A DNA stretch of 64,000 nucleotides from Guyparkeria hydrothermalis (GCF_023555385.1 NZ_JAJSED010000001.1:62001-126000); one strand, 5' to 3'. Numbered from the stretch's first letter, positions 1-7,394 are shown. Translations and numbers: made by a program. The notes: a model not told the origin generated them from the letters alone.

Positions 1-1811
1 GCGTGCTCCTCGCCCTCGCCGATGATCAGGCAGCGGAATGAGCGCGTCGAGCGGCGATTGAGCTCGTCGAGGGCGGCGATCAGGAAATCGATGTTCTTCT
101 CCTGGCTCAGTCGCGACACGCTCACCAGCACCCGTTCGTCCTCACCGATGCCGTGCGCCTGGCGCAACGTCTCGACCGCCGCCGTGTCGACGGCCTGGAA
201 GCGATCGAAGTCGATGCCGGTCGGATGGACGTAGATCGGTGATGTCACCCCGATGACCCGCAGGTACTCCTCGGCCGACTCGGTCGGCACGATCACCCCG
301 GTGCAGCGATTGGCGAAGCGCCGGATCGCCGTGTGCGCGATCAGGTTGCGGAACAGCGGCCCCGGCAGCGGCACGAAGTGCGAGTAGTGCTCGAGGCGGG
401 TGTGGTAGGTGAACACCGTCGGTACGTGCAGCCGTCGGGCACGCCACAACGCGGTCCATCCCAGCCAGAAGGGGTGGTGGATGTGAATGATGTCCGGCGC
501 GAAACCTTTCAGGCCGCGTCGGATGCGCGGCGAGAGCGGGTTGGCCAGCCGGAACTCGTCCTTTCGGCCCATGCTGATCAGCGACGGGATCCGGATCACG
601 TCCATGTCGTGATCGTCCTGAGCGGCATAGCTTGGCGCGATGATGCGAACGCGGTGGGCCAGCTGCTCGAGCCCGCGGCGCAGACGGTCGATGGAGATCG
701 GCACGCCGCCGATGAAGGGCAGGAAATTGTTGGTCACCATCGCGACCTTCAGCGGGCGATCCCGCCACGGCGAGGTGTCGAGATCGTAGTTCCGGTAGTA
801 GTCGCGCTCGACGAAGATCGCGCTGTAGAGCTTGATCGCCAGCAGTGCCAGCAGCCCGAGCACCAGCAGGAAGTTCAGGTGCCCGACGTAGAACAGCGAG
901 TGGATGAAGAACCACAGGCTCTCCAGCGTCTTGAAGAACTGGTGCTGGCCGATGTCGAGCCGCTGGACGCTGATCGACACCTCGCCGCCCTCGGTGGTCA
1001 CGTCGACGTAGTGGTAGAAGCTGGTCTCGTCGTTGAGCACCAGTCCGCCTGCCCCGCCGGTGACGACGTAATCGACGCCGTCGCGCACCTGATGATCGAA
1101 CAGGTGCAGGTTGCTGGAGAACACCGCGTCGACGGCATGCTCTGAGAACAGCTGGTGGAGGCGGTCGCGAAAGGCGGTATCGCCGAGGTACTGGTCGTCG
1201 AAGTCCAGCGGGCTTTCCTTGGCGGTCTGGAACATCGGGTGGCCGATGAACACGAACCGGTGCGCCGCCGACGGGTCTCGCAACTGCTCCCTCAGCCAGT
1301 GGAGCTGGAATGGATAGGTGTCCGGGTCGGTGCTGTCGAGGAACAGGAACTGGCTGCCGCCGGCGCGGAAGCCGAAGAAGTAGGGACCGAAATGCTCGTA
1401 GTAGTTGAACGAGCCGAAGGCGCCGCTTTCCTTCTCGCCCACGGTGAGCAGATAGGGCATCTCCAGGTGGGATAGGGTGCGGTACAGCGCCCGGTACTTG
1501 TCCTCGCCGCCGCCGCTGACCGCGTTGCCCGCCGAGACGACCAGGTCGAGGTTTGCCCGATTGAGCATCGGGATCATCTTGCGCTCGAACAGGCCCACCG
1601 AGTTGTTGATATTGCCGACCACGGCGAAATGCAGGCCGTCGGCCGCGCGGGACTGGACCCGCTCGATCTGATCGGCATGGACCGCGTGGTAGGTCTGCTC
1701 GAAGAACGACAGATAGATCCGATAGCCGATCAGCAGCAGGATCGCCATCAGCGTCAGGTAGAAGGCGAGCTTTAGCCGGCGCGGGGTGAGCTTCTCCGAC
1801 AGCCGGCTCAT
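1..1811 (-). CDS. Membrane-anchored pseudo-metallophosphoesterase fused to GT4 glycosyltransferase (partial, 3' end outside window)
   Basis: An open frame begins at the ATG at 1811 and runs off the left edge (about 603 codons seen). Residues about 14-35 form a membrane anchor. Residues about 55-300 resemble a calcineurin-like phosphoesterase, but the metal-binding motifs are changed: GNIN replaces DxH, AGNAV replaces GD, VGEKE replaces GNH(D/E), and SNLH replaces GHxH; only GHPMF looks normal. A second hydrophobic stretch lies at about 300-335. From about residue 351 there is a GT-B GT4 enzyme with VTNNFLPFIGGV, HIHHPFWLG, HPTGID and SRLSQEKN motifs. The start overlaps the stop of the upstream membrane protein gene (ATGA), so the two are probably translated together. 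The likely role is transfer of a sugar to an envelope lipid or glycan, with the first domain non-catalytic. Acceptor and donor cannot be told. Confidence 0.85.
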   Translation of the reverse strand, partial: MSRLSEKLTPRRLKLAFYLTLMAILLLIGYRIYLSFFEQTYHAVHADQIERVQSRAADGLHFAVVGNINNSVGLFERKMIPMLNRANLDLVVSAGNAVSGGGEDKYRALYRTLSHLEMPYLLTVGEKESGAFGSFNYYEHFGPYFFGFRAGGSQFLFLDSTDPDTYPFQLHWLREQLRDPSAAHRFVFIGHPMFQTAKESPLDFDDQYLGDTAFRDRLHQLFSEHAVDAVFSSNLHLFDHQVRDGVDYVVTGGAGGLVLNDETSFYHYVDVTTEGGEVSISVQRLDIGQHQFFKTLESLWFFIHSLFYVGHLNFLLVLGLLALLAIKLYSAIFVERDYYRNYDLDTSPWRDRPLKVAMVTNNFLPFIGGVPISIDRLRRGLEQLAHRVRIIAPSYAAQDDHDMDVIRIPSLISMGRKDEFRLANPLSPRIRRGLKGFAPDIIHIHHPFWLGWTALWRARRLHVPTVFTYHTRLEHYSHFVPLPGPLFRNLIAHTAIRRFANRCTGVIVPTESAEEYLRVIGVTSPIYVHPTGIDFDRFQAVDTAAVETLRQAHGIGEDERVLVSVSRLSQEKNIDFLIAALDELNRRSTRSFRCLIIGEGEEH

Positions 1812-2884
1812 TGTCTGCCCCGTCGGCTCGCGGCGATCTCGCGCTGGGTGACGAACAGGCCGATCAGCATGCCCAGATAGATCGTCAGCGCCCGCCAGGC
1901 GACCGTCACCAGCACCAGGTGCGAGGCGGTGACCAGGTCACGGAAGAAGTGGCCGAACACGCCCTCGGCAATGCCCGAGGCCCCCGGCGTGGGCGAGAAA
2001 TACATGACGAAGGTGGTCATCACCATGCGGCCGATGACCACCCAGTAGTCGAAGCCGTAGCCCAGCGCCCAGAAGAGCAGGGCGGGGAACGAGAACAGCG
2101 CCAGCAGGAAGATCGCCGTGAAGAGGAACGAGGCGGCGATGTCGGTCCAGCGCCCCTGGAAATAGCGCACGAAGCCGTGGGCGAAGCGCTGCAGTTCGCG
2201 GACCAGCCGATGGCGCCAGCGGTGATGCCGGCGAGCGCTGATCAGATGCAGTTCATGCAGGAACTTGAGCAGGCCCAGAAGCGGCCGCAGCAGCCAGTTA
2301 GATCGGAGCACCAGCACGGTGAAAAACCCCAGGTAGAGGATCACCGAGACGATCAGGGTCGCCACCAGCGACTGGCTTTGTGCCGCCTGTTCAGCGCCGG
2401 GCAGGGTGAGCAGGAGCACCGGGGTGGCGCCGAAGATGAACAGCACCGCGAGCGCGGTGCGGATGGTGGTCGCCGTCAGGCCGGTGCCAACTGGCACGCC
2501 GCGCCGGCGCATGAACCAAACCTGGGCCACGCCGCCGCCGGTGGCCAGCGGCGTGATGTTCGAGACGAAGATGTTGAGGAATACCAGTCGGGCGATCGCG
2601 CTCAGCGGCATGGTCTGGCCGAGCGCCCGCAGGGTGAACCACAGTCGCAGGCCGTCGGCGGTGAAGTAGACCAGCAGCAGGGCCAGGCTCGCCAGGATGA
2701 GCGACGGGGAGAGCAGACGGCTGTCCCAGGTGATCGTGTGGCCCGCGACCTGTGAGTAGACCGCATAGAGACCGGCCGCGCTCAGTCCGATGAACAGCAC
2801 TGCGAACCAGAACAGGCGACGACCGCGAAAGGCCGGTTCGTCCTGAATCTCGAATCGATCGGGTTGGTGGTGCGGGTCGGTCAT
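1808..2884 (-). CDS. Lysylphosphatidylglycerol-synthase-like integral membrane protein (UPF0104/YbhN type)
   Basis: A 358-residue polytopic membrane protein with about eight hydrophobic segments. The NITPLATGGGVAQVW and SPTPGASGIAEG segments are typical of the flippase-like membrane part of MprF and of AglD/YbhN proteins. No soluble aminoacyl-transfer domain is present, so lipid lysinylation is unlikely; members of this type are thought to move or handle lipid-linked intermediates. Its stop overlaps the start of the downstream glycosyltransferase fusion by ATGA, which suggests a shared envelope glycolipid task. The start is the ATG at 2884. The family call is firm and the substrate is unknown. 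Confidence 0.85.
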   Translation of the reverse strand: MTDPHHQPDRFEIQDEPAFRGRRLFWFAVLFIGLSAAGLYAVYSQVAGHTITWDSRLLSPSLILASLALLLVYFTADGLRLWFTLRALGQTMPLSAIARLVFLNIFVSNITPLATGGGVAQVWFMRRRGVPVGTGLTATTIRTALAVLFIFGATPVLLLTLPGAEQAAQSQSLVATLIVSVILYLGFFTVLVLRSNWLLRPLLGLLKFLHELHLISARRHHRWRHRLVRELQRFAHGFVRYFQGRWTDIAASFLFTAIFLLALFSFPALLFWALGYGFDYWVVIGRMVMTTFVMYFSPTPGASGIAEGVFGHFFRDLVTASHLVLVTVAWRALTIYLGMLIGLFVTQREIAASRRGRQ

Positions 2885-2942
2885 GCGGCTCCGCGATCAC
2901 GGCACGCCGCTATTGTCACGGCTGCCGGGATGCCAGACACAG

Positions 2943-2966
2943 AAAAACCCGCGCAAGGCGGGTTTT
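2943..2966 (-). terminator. Intrinsic terminator of the tRNA-Gly/tRNA-Cys transcript
   Basis: The two 9-base arms are complementary (AAAACCCGC and GCGGGTTTT on the plus strand) around a 5-base loop. Read on the minus strand the hairpin ends in a run of five T. It lies 13 bases past the end of tRNA-Cys. Confidence 0.8.
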
Positions 2967-2979
2967 CTGCAAACGGTTT

Positions 2980-3053
2980 TGGAGGCTGGACCCGGAGTCG
3001 AACCGAGGTAAACGGATTTGCAATCCGGTGCATAGCCACTCTGCCATCCAGCC
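2980..3053 (-). tRNA. tRNA-Cys (GCA)
   Basis: A 74-base cloverleaf is read on the minus strand. The acceptor arms GGCTGGA and TCCAGCC pair fully, the T-loop is GGTTCGACTCC, the anticodon loop TTGCAAA carries GCA, and CCA is encoded. It lies seven bases after tRNA-Gly, the Gly-Cys order that is common in Gammaproteobacteria. Confidence 0.96.
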
Positions 3054-3059
3054 GCAATC

Positions 3060-3135
3060 TGGAGCGGGAAACCGGATTCGAACCGGCGACCCCAACCTTG
3101 GCAAGGTTGTGCTCTACCAGCTGAGCTATTCCCGC
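3060..3135 (-). tRNA. tRNA-Gly (GCC)
   Basis: A 76-base cloverleaf is read on the minus strand. The acceptor arms GCGGGAA and TTCCCGC pair, the anticodon loop contains TGCC with GCC as anticodon, the T-arm is GCCGGTTCGAATCCGG, and CCA is encoded. It is the first gene of a two-tRNA transcript. Confidence 0.96.
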
Positions 3136-3148
3136 TTGAGGGGGCGCA

Positions 3149-3177
3149 ATTTTCATCAGGAACCGCCCCCTTGTCAA
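3149..3177 (-). promoter_or_regulatory. Sigma-70 promoter of the tRNA pair with GC-rich discriminator
   Basis: On the minus strand there is a perfect -35 (TTGACA, 3177-3172), a 17-base spacer, and GAAAAT as -10 (3154-3149). These are followed by TTGCGCCCCC before the first tRNA. A GC-rich discriminator of this kind is typical of stable-RNA promoters under stringent control. Confidence 0.7.
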
Positions 3178-3245
3178 GTCGCTTTTGGCCCGGTCGCACG
3201 GATCACGCTGGCGCCAGTGGTCGAGGGTGGGTCGGTGCGGTGACA

Positions 3246-3653
3246 TTATCGCTGACGCAAACGGGCAAGAAGCCAGCGCTGCAACATGCGGTTGCGCGAT
3301 TGTCGCGCCCGGTTACACTCGGTACGGTCGGTCTGCAGACAGGCGGCAGGGTGGCGCGGATCGTGCAACTCCGCCGAGCGGGCGTCGAGATAGATGCGTA
3401 CCCGCAGGACGACAGGATGTTGTCGCGAGTCGAGTACCGCGTGGTCGGTGAAGGCGAGCTCGAGGGTGAAGCGGCCGCGCTCCGTGACCCGGGCGACCAC
3501 CTGGAATCCGAGAGTGAACTCGTCGCCCGGGGCCAGTCGGCGCAGATCGCCGAGTAATCGGCGAATCAGGATATAGTTCTGTTCATAGAGATCCATCAAC
3601 TGATCGAATGGATCGTGTTCGGTGTAGCGAGGGATGCCGGTGTTGACGTTCAT
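3246..3653 (-). CDS. DUF1249 (YqiB-like) protein
   Basis: A 135-residue protein. The DPFDQLMDLYEQNYILIRRL segment near the N-terminus and the LEL..TDHAVLDSR region match the DUF1249 family, small cytosolic proteins of unknown function found near nudF and cpdA in enteric bacteria. The frame stays open upstream, but the ATG at 3653 gives the family-like N-terminus (MNVNTGIPRYTEHD). It is divergent from the lytic transglycosylase gene, with 25 bases between starts, so the promoters must share this gap. The C-terminus is basic and longer than the conserved core. Confidence 0.75.
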   Translation of the reverse strand: MNVNTGIPRYTEHDPFDQLMDLYEQNYILIRRLLGDLRRLAPGDEFTLGFQVVARVTERGRFTLELAFTDHAVLDSRQHPVVLRVRIYLDARSAELHDPRHPAACLQTDRTECNRARQSRNRMLQRWLLARLRQR

Positions 3654-3678
3654 GCCTGCCAGTTTAGGGAACCTCCGC

Positions 3679-4347
3679 ATGAATCGGAAACGTCCCGGGC
3701 TTTCCGGGACGCCCGCGGGCAGGGCGTCAGTAATCTGTCGGCCGGCAGTCGTCGGTGCGCTGGCGGTCTGCCTGCTGCTCGGCGCCACATCCGCCATGGC
3801 CGATGTCTACAAGTACCGCGATGCCCAGGGCGTGGTTCATCTGACCAACGTGCCCCAGCAGTCGTCCAACGAGCCCTACAAGCTCTGGCGCAAAGGTGAG
3901 GCCACCAAACCCAAGGGCTGGCAGGACGGCTACCGCGTGCTGCCGAAACTCGACCGCGAGCGGTTTGCCGACGTGGTCAACCGCTTCTCGGTGCGCCATG
4001 GCGTGGACCCCTCCCTGGTGCGCGCCGTCATCCATGCCGAGAGTGCCTTCCGCCCCGATGTGGTCTCGCCCAAGGGGGCCGGCGGCTTGATGCAGCTGAT
4101 GCCCGGCACCGCCAAGCGCTTCAATGTCGTCGATCGCTTCAACCCCGAAGAGAACATTGCCGGTGGCGTCGCCTACCTGGCGCTGTTGCTGAAGATGTTC
4201 CGTGGCGACCGCGAACTGGCCGTGGCCGCCTACAACGCAGGGGAAAACGCCGTGAAGCGTTATGGCGGGATTCCGCCGTACCAGGAAACGAAGACCTACG
4301 TGCGTCGCGTCATGCAGCTGCAGGCGGCCTACGCCGGGGCGGGGTGA
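3679..4347 (+). CDS. Lytic transglycosylase (DUF4124 + SLT domain)
   Basis: A 222-residue secreted protein. A signal peptide covers residues about 20-41 (ends SAMA). A short DUF4124 segment follows (VYKYRDAQGVVHLTN), then a soluble lytic transglycosylase domain at about 95-215. The catalytic Glu is residue 121 in HAESAFRP; GLMQLMPGTA and AAYNAGENAV are the other family motifs. It should cleave peptidoglycan in the periplasm with formation of 1,6-anhydro-MurNAc ends. The ATG at 3679 follows AGGGA at good spacing. The stop overlaps the GTG start of the next gene. Confidence 0.9.
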   Translation: MNRKRPGLSGTPAGRASVICRPAVVGALAVCLLLGATSAMADVYKYRDAQGVVHLTNVPQQSSNEPYKLWRKGEATKPKGWQDGYRVLPKLDRERFADVVNRFSVRHGVDPSLVRAVIHAESAFRPDVVSPKGAGGLMQLMPGTAKRFNVVDRFNPEENIAGGVAYLALLLKMFRGDRELAVAAYNAGENAVKRYGGIPPYQETKTYVRRVMQLQAAYAGAG

Positions 4348-4865
4348 GCCCGGCCGTGGCATTGAACCAGGACGCGGACGACACCCCCGACCTTGCCGCC
4401 GAGAACGGCCGGTTGGACGCGTTTCTCGGCGGGCAGTCCGCCTTGGTGCTTGCCGTTACTTCAGCCGACGATGGTCCGCCGGTGATCGGGACTCTGCCGT
4501 TTGCACGAGTCGACGGTGCCCTCTGGGTGCTGGCGAGCGAGCTTGCCCCGCACACTCGTCCACTACTGGATGGTCGCGAAGCCAGTGTCGCGCTGCTCGC
4601 CGACCAGTCGGACACACGCAACCCCTTTGCCCGTGAGCGCGCCCAGTGGACCGTGAGCGTCGAGCCCGTCGCACGCGATGACGATCGCTTTCCTGGGATC
4701 GCCGCCGCGCTGCGCGCGCGGCACGGCAAGACCGTCGACCTGCTCTGTGGACTGGGCGATTTCCACCTGCTGGGCTTTCACCTCGGGGCGGGCAGCTACG
4801 TCAACGGCTTTGGCAGCGCCTTCGTGCTCGATGGCTTCTCGGTCGTCTCGCAGCGGCGCGGCTGA
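4344..4865 (+). CDS. HugZ/HutZ-like split-barrel (PPOX-type) protein
   Basis: A 173-residue protein with the FMN-binding split-barrel pattern (AVTSADDGPPVIGTLPFARVDG, then ASVALLADQSDTRNPFARERAQ). It resembles the pyridoxamine-phosphate-oxidase-like part of HugZ/HutZ heme-utilisation proteins. The DFHLLGFHLGAGSYVNGFG segment near residue 140 matches the HugZ pattern. A GTG start at 4344 overlaps the upstream TGA. A heme-degrading role is plausible but not shown, because no heme transport genes are adjacent. Confidence 0.7.
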   Translation: MSPAVALNQDADDTPDLAAENGRLDAFLGGQSALVLAVTSADDGPPVIGTLPFARVDGALWVLASELAPHTRPLLDGREASVALLADQSDTRNPFARERAQWTVSVEPVARDDDRFPGIAAALRARHGKTVDLLCGLGDFHLLGFHLGAGSYVNGFGSAFVLDGFSVVSQRRG

Positions 4866-4871
4866 ACGCCC

Positions 4872-5879
4872 TCAGCGCCAGCGCAGCAGCTCGATCGCCT
4901 CATCGATGACCGTCGGGTCGTCGGCCCGTTTCGGTGCCTGTTCGCTCAGGTGGCGGCGATAGGCACGTGCTCCCGGCTTGCCCTGGAACAGGGTGAGGAT
5001 GGGCTTGATCAGCGTGGGCAGGCGCGTGCCCCGTTCGATCTCCGCTGCCGCGTAGTCCCGGTAGGCCTGCAGCGCTGCCAGCCGGTCGACCCGCCGCTCG
5101 TCGCCGAACAGGGCGGCGTCGATCTCGGCCAGCAGGCCGACGTTCTGGTAGGCCGCACGCCCCACCATCACCCCGTCGACCTCGTCGAGGGCGGACTGCA
5201 TGGAGTCGATTCCCGTCAGGCCGCCGTTGAGCACCACGGTCAGATCCGGTCGTTCCTGCTTCAGCCGGGTGGCGAACTCGGGGCGCAGCGGCGGCACATC
5301 GCGATTCTGCTTCGGCGAAAGCCCCTTCAGCCAGGCCTTGCGGCTGTGGACGATGAACACGTCGGCGCCGCCTTCTTTCGCGACGATGTCGACGAATTCG
5401 CGGAATTCCTCGTATGTTTCCTGATGATCGATGCCGATGCGGCTCTTGACTGTCACCGGGACATCGACTGTCTCCTGCATGGCGGCGATGCATTCGGCCA
5501 CCAGGGTCGGCCGGGCCATCAGGCAGGCGCCGAAGGCGCCGTTCTGCACCCGGTCGCTCGGGCAGCCGACATTGAGATTGATCTCGTCGTAGCCCCACTC
5601 GGCACCGATGCGGGCGGCCTTGGCCAGTGCCTCGGGGTCTGAGCCGCCCAGCTGCAGGGCGACCGGGTGCTCGGCCGGGTCGAAGCGCAGGTGGCGCTCG
5701 ATGTCGCCGTGCAGCAGTGCCCCGGTGGTGACCATCTCCGTGTACAGGCGCGCGTGGCGGCTGAGCTGCCGCGCGAGGAAGCGGTAGTGCCGATCCGTCC
5801 AGTCGAGCATGGGCGCAATACAAAATCGCCAAGGATTGGCATGAGCCTGTGAGGTGCTTTTTGGTGCGCTTTGAGTCAA
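4872..5879 (-). CDS. dusA: tRNA-dihydrouridine(20/20a) synthase DusA
   Basis: A 335-residue FMN enzyme reducing uridine 20/20a in the tRNA D-loop. CIAPMLDWTDRHYRF lies at 20-34, the EINLNVGCPSDRVQNG motif at 99-114, the catalytic Cys is residue 119 in GACLM, and KSRIGID and HSRKAWLKGLSPKQNR follow. The length is normal. The first 18 or so residues are not the ancestral ones: the sequence upstream of 5822 belongs to an integrated element, and a second copy of the dusA 5' end, carrying the same SPWRFCIAPMLD reading, lies at 7395-7508. The gene therefore appears intact but with a replaced N-terminus and promoter. Confidence 0.95.
   Translation of the reverse strand: MTQSAPKSTSQAHANPWRFCIAPMLDWTDRHYRFLARQLSRHARLYTEMVTTGALLHGDIERHLRFDPAEHPVALQLGGSDPEALAKAARIGAEWGYDEINLNVGCPSDRVQNGAFGACLMARPTLVAECIAAMQETVDVPVTVKSRIGIDHQETYEEFREFVDIVAKEGGADVFIVHSRKAWLKGLSPKQNRDVPPLRPEFATRLKQERPDLTVVLNGGLTGIDSMQSALDEVDGVMVGRAAYQNVGLLAEIDAALFGDERRVDRLAALQAYRDYAAAEIERGTRLPTLIKPILTLFQGKPGARAYRRHLSEQAPKRADDPTVIDEAIELLRWR
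5803..5822. repeat. Attachment-site repeat inside intact dusA
   Basis: The 20 bases TCGAGCATGGGCGCAATACA are identical to 7395-7414. They encode the CIAPMLD start of DusA on the minus strand. The copies remain similar for about 12 bases on the 5' side of dusA and diverge completely on the other side within about 10 bases, as expected for a recombination crossover. Confidence 0.75.
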
Positions 5880-5946
5880 CTTTTTAGTTCTGGGTGAGGT
5901 GTAGAACTGGCGAAAAATATCGCCGCTTTTTACCTGATTTGAAGCC

Positions 5947-5987
5947 GTGGTGCTACCAAAGTGCTACCACACTTCGCTGGTAGCACA
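5947..5987. repeat. Clustered GTGCTACC repeats, possible recombinase arm sites
   Basis: GGTGCTACCA (5949-5958) and GTGCTACCAC (5961-5970) are direct repeats with a 12-base period. TGGTAGCAC (5978-5986) is the inverted copy. A related GGTGCTACTA occurs at 7325-7334 near the other border. Short direct and inverted repeats beside an att core are typical of tyrosine-recombinase arm binding; that role is inferred. Confidence 0.5.
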
Positions 5988-6141
5988 GCTAGACATGATA
6001 GGTAGGTCTCTGGCTCAAGGGGTGGAAGGGCGGCAAAGATGTGTGTTCGTCCAAATATTGATTGGACGGACGGTTTAGCGCTGATCCTTTGCGGTCGGAA
6101 AGAGGGGGGGGCAGGTTCGACCGTGTTCGCAGAGCCTTTGC

Positions 6142-6393
6142 TCAAGGGGCGCTGATCGCGCTCGTGACCATCCCATTGATGTCGAAGGTAACCGTCATTG
6201 GCGGCTTGTCGTGGTAACCCCACATTGTCGGGCTTTTGAAATCCGGGGCACCCAATGCGGAGCGGACCTGGTCCTTCGTCATACCGTGAGTGATCTCCGG
6301 CCGTGACGGCGTGCTGACCGGCTTGGCGTTGCCGGCCTTTCTCTCGGTCCTGCCATCGGTCATTGCTTGGTCGCGCTCTAAAATGCGCGTCAC
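6142..6393 (-). CDS. BamE/OmlA-like small protein, possibly the separated C-terminal half of the upstream gene
   Basis: An 83-residue product with a GTG start at 6393 that overlaps the stop of the DUF4124 gene by GTGA. The C-terminal half (ITHGMTKDQVRSALGAPDF, then TVTFDINGMVTSA) is the helix and strand pattern of the SmpA/OmlA (BamE-like) fold. It has no signal peptide of its own, which is unusual for a fold normally exported. Either it is translationally coupled cargo of the element, or one DUF4124-BamE-like secreted protein has been split by a frameshift at the overlap. Confidence 0.65.
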   Translation of the reverse strand: MTRILERDQAMTDGRTERKAGNAKPVSTPSRPEITHGMTKDQVRSALGAPDFKSPTMWGYHDKPPMTVTFDINGMVTSAISAP

Positions 6394-6572
6394 TTTTCTC
6401 GCTGTTGTTTAGTCGGCTCATTAGCCCGCAAATCGACTTCCTCGTTTTGTTGCCCAGGGCACGGTTTGTCCGAGAACGTCAGGCTTCCATCCGTTGCCGT
6501 GCACTTGTACGCACCGGCGTTGGCCGCCCCCGCTAAGCAAAGCAGGGCAGTGATTAAGATGGGTCTGGTCAT
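6390..6572 (-). CDS. Secreted DUF4124 small protein
   Basis: A 60-residue product. The signal peptide is residues about 1-18 (ends AANA), followed by a DUF4124 core (AYKCTATDGSLTFSDKPCPG) with two Cys likely to form a disulfide in the periplasm, and a charged tail. The ATG at 6572 follows a perfect AGGAGGTG. The function is unknown. It lies in the dusA-element remnant and overlaps the BamE-like frame downstream. Confidence 0.7.
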   Translation of the reverse strand: MTRPILITALLCLAGAANAGAYKCTATDGSLTFSDKPCPGQQNEEVDLRANEPTKQQREK

Positions 6573-6579
6573 GGCGAGC

Positions 6580-6592
6580 ACCTCCTGTGCCG
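6580..6592 (-). promoter_or_regulatory. Strong Shine-Dalgarno box GCACAGGAGGTGC before the DUF4124 gene
   Basis: On the minus strand GCACAGGAGGTGC precedes the ATG at 6572 by a few bases and decides that start. The same 13-base context occurs before the small membrane protein gene whose start is at 7026, so the two cargo genes share a leader. Confidence 0.6.
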
Positions 6593-6834
6593 ATCGGAGC
6601 CCTTCTTGCTCTAAGGAGACAACGGACCACGCCGTCGATGTTTGCGATGGGTGAAGGATGAGGGTGGACAGCTTGGCGACTAGCATTCGAGTCATGCATG
6701 CCTCGGGTGTCGTCAGCCAGACGGATAACCTAATCGTGGACGGCTACCCGCTTGGCGGGAAATACACACCAGCGTTGATCTATGAGACAGCAGGGCTGTC
6801 GCCAGTGTTGGTGAGCCCATCGCGCTCGTCTAAA

Positions 6835-7026
6835 TCAATCGCCGTCGGCAATCCGCTCATTCGCTGCCGCCTCGGTAAGGCCAGCGTATGCAGCGCTGTA
6901 TCCGCCGAGCGACAGCACGATGAACACCCACCAGGCGATGTAGTCACCAAATCCCCAGTAGATCAGGGCAGGGAATGCGATGCCGCCGAAGACAACCGCG
7001 GACCATGTGCGTGCGTTCTTGTTCAT
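6835..7026 (-). CDS. Small two-pass membrane protein of the dusA element
   Basis: A 63-residue product: MNKNART, then hydrophobic segments at about 8-25 (WSAVVFGGIAFPALIYW) and 29-48 (YIAWWVFIVLSLGGYSAAY), and a polar tail. The start at 7026 is chosen because a perfect AGGAGGTG lies seven bases upstream. I recognise no family. It is the first of three minus-strand cargo genes in the element remnant. Confidence 0.65.
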   Translation of the reverse strand: MNKNARTWSAVVFGGIAFPALIYWGFGDYIAWWVFIVLSLGGYSAAYAGLTEAAANERIADGD

Positions 7027-7153
7027 GTTGTGCACCTCCTGTGCTGGTGGGTAGTCCTGCCGTGGCAATAGCGCCACCTCAAGTGTCCATTGTAGAAGAT
7101 ACCGTTTTTTAGAAGTGACTCGTGCGCAGAGCAGAAGCAAGTCATTGAAAATA

Positions 7154-7228
7154 TGGTCGGAGTGGAGGGGGTTGAACTCCCGACCACCTGCACCCCATGC
7201 AGATGCGCGCCAGGTTGTTGCTCATCCG
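7154..7228 (-). pseudogene. Decayed tRNA-Pro (GGG)
   Basis: Read on the minus strand, the 3' two thirds are a near-perfect tRNA-Pro: anticodon stem TCTGC/GCAGG around ATGGGGT (anticodon GGG), T-arm, acceptor strand CACTCCG and CCA. The 5' side is damaged: CGGATGA pairs with the acceptor strand at only four of seven positions, and the D-arm is two bases short. A good 3' part with a wrong 5' part is what an element leaves after integrating in a tRNA gene. It is unlikely to be functional. Confidence 0.6.
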
Positions 7229-7394
7229 TGAGCAGGTAGCCCGCTTGCTTCTCAGGTTTAATGATTTGTGAGCAACAAGCCTCTTGGTCCTGCGCGAGCG
7301 ATTCCTGATGGCCGGTGCTTCCATGGTGCTACTATCGAGCCCCGACGTGGCGTAACACATTGACAAAAAGCGATAAATAGGAGCGTCTATACAA

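Noticed and set aside
6385-6400. Programmed -1 frameshift at the DUF4124/BamE-like overlap
   Set aside because: The bases around GAAAAGTGA do not form a proper slippery heptamer in the zero frame. Coupling or a simple split explains the overlap better.
6658-7071. A 137-codon plus-strand frame in the dusA element
   Set aside because: No ribosome site and no recognisable motif; it is antisense to the small membrane protein gene, which has a strong ribosome site and membrane helices.
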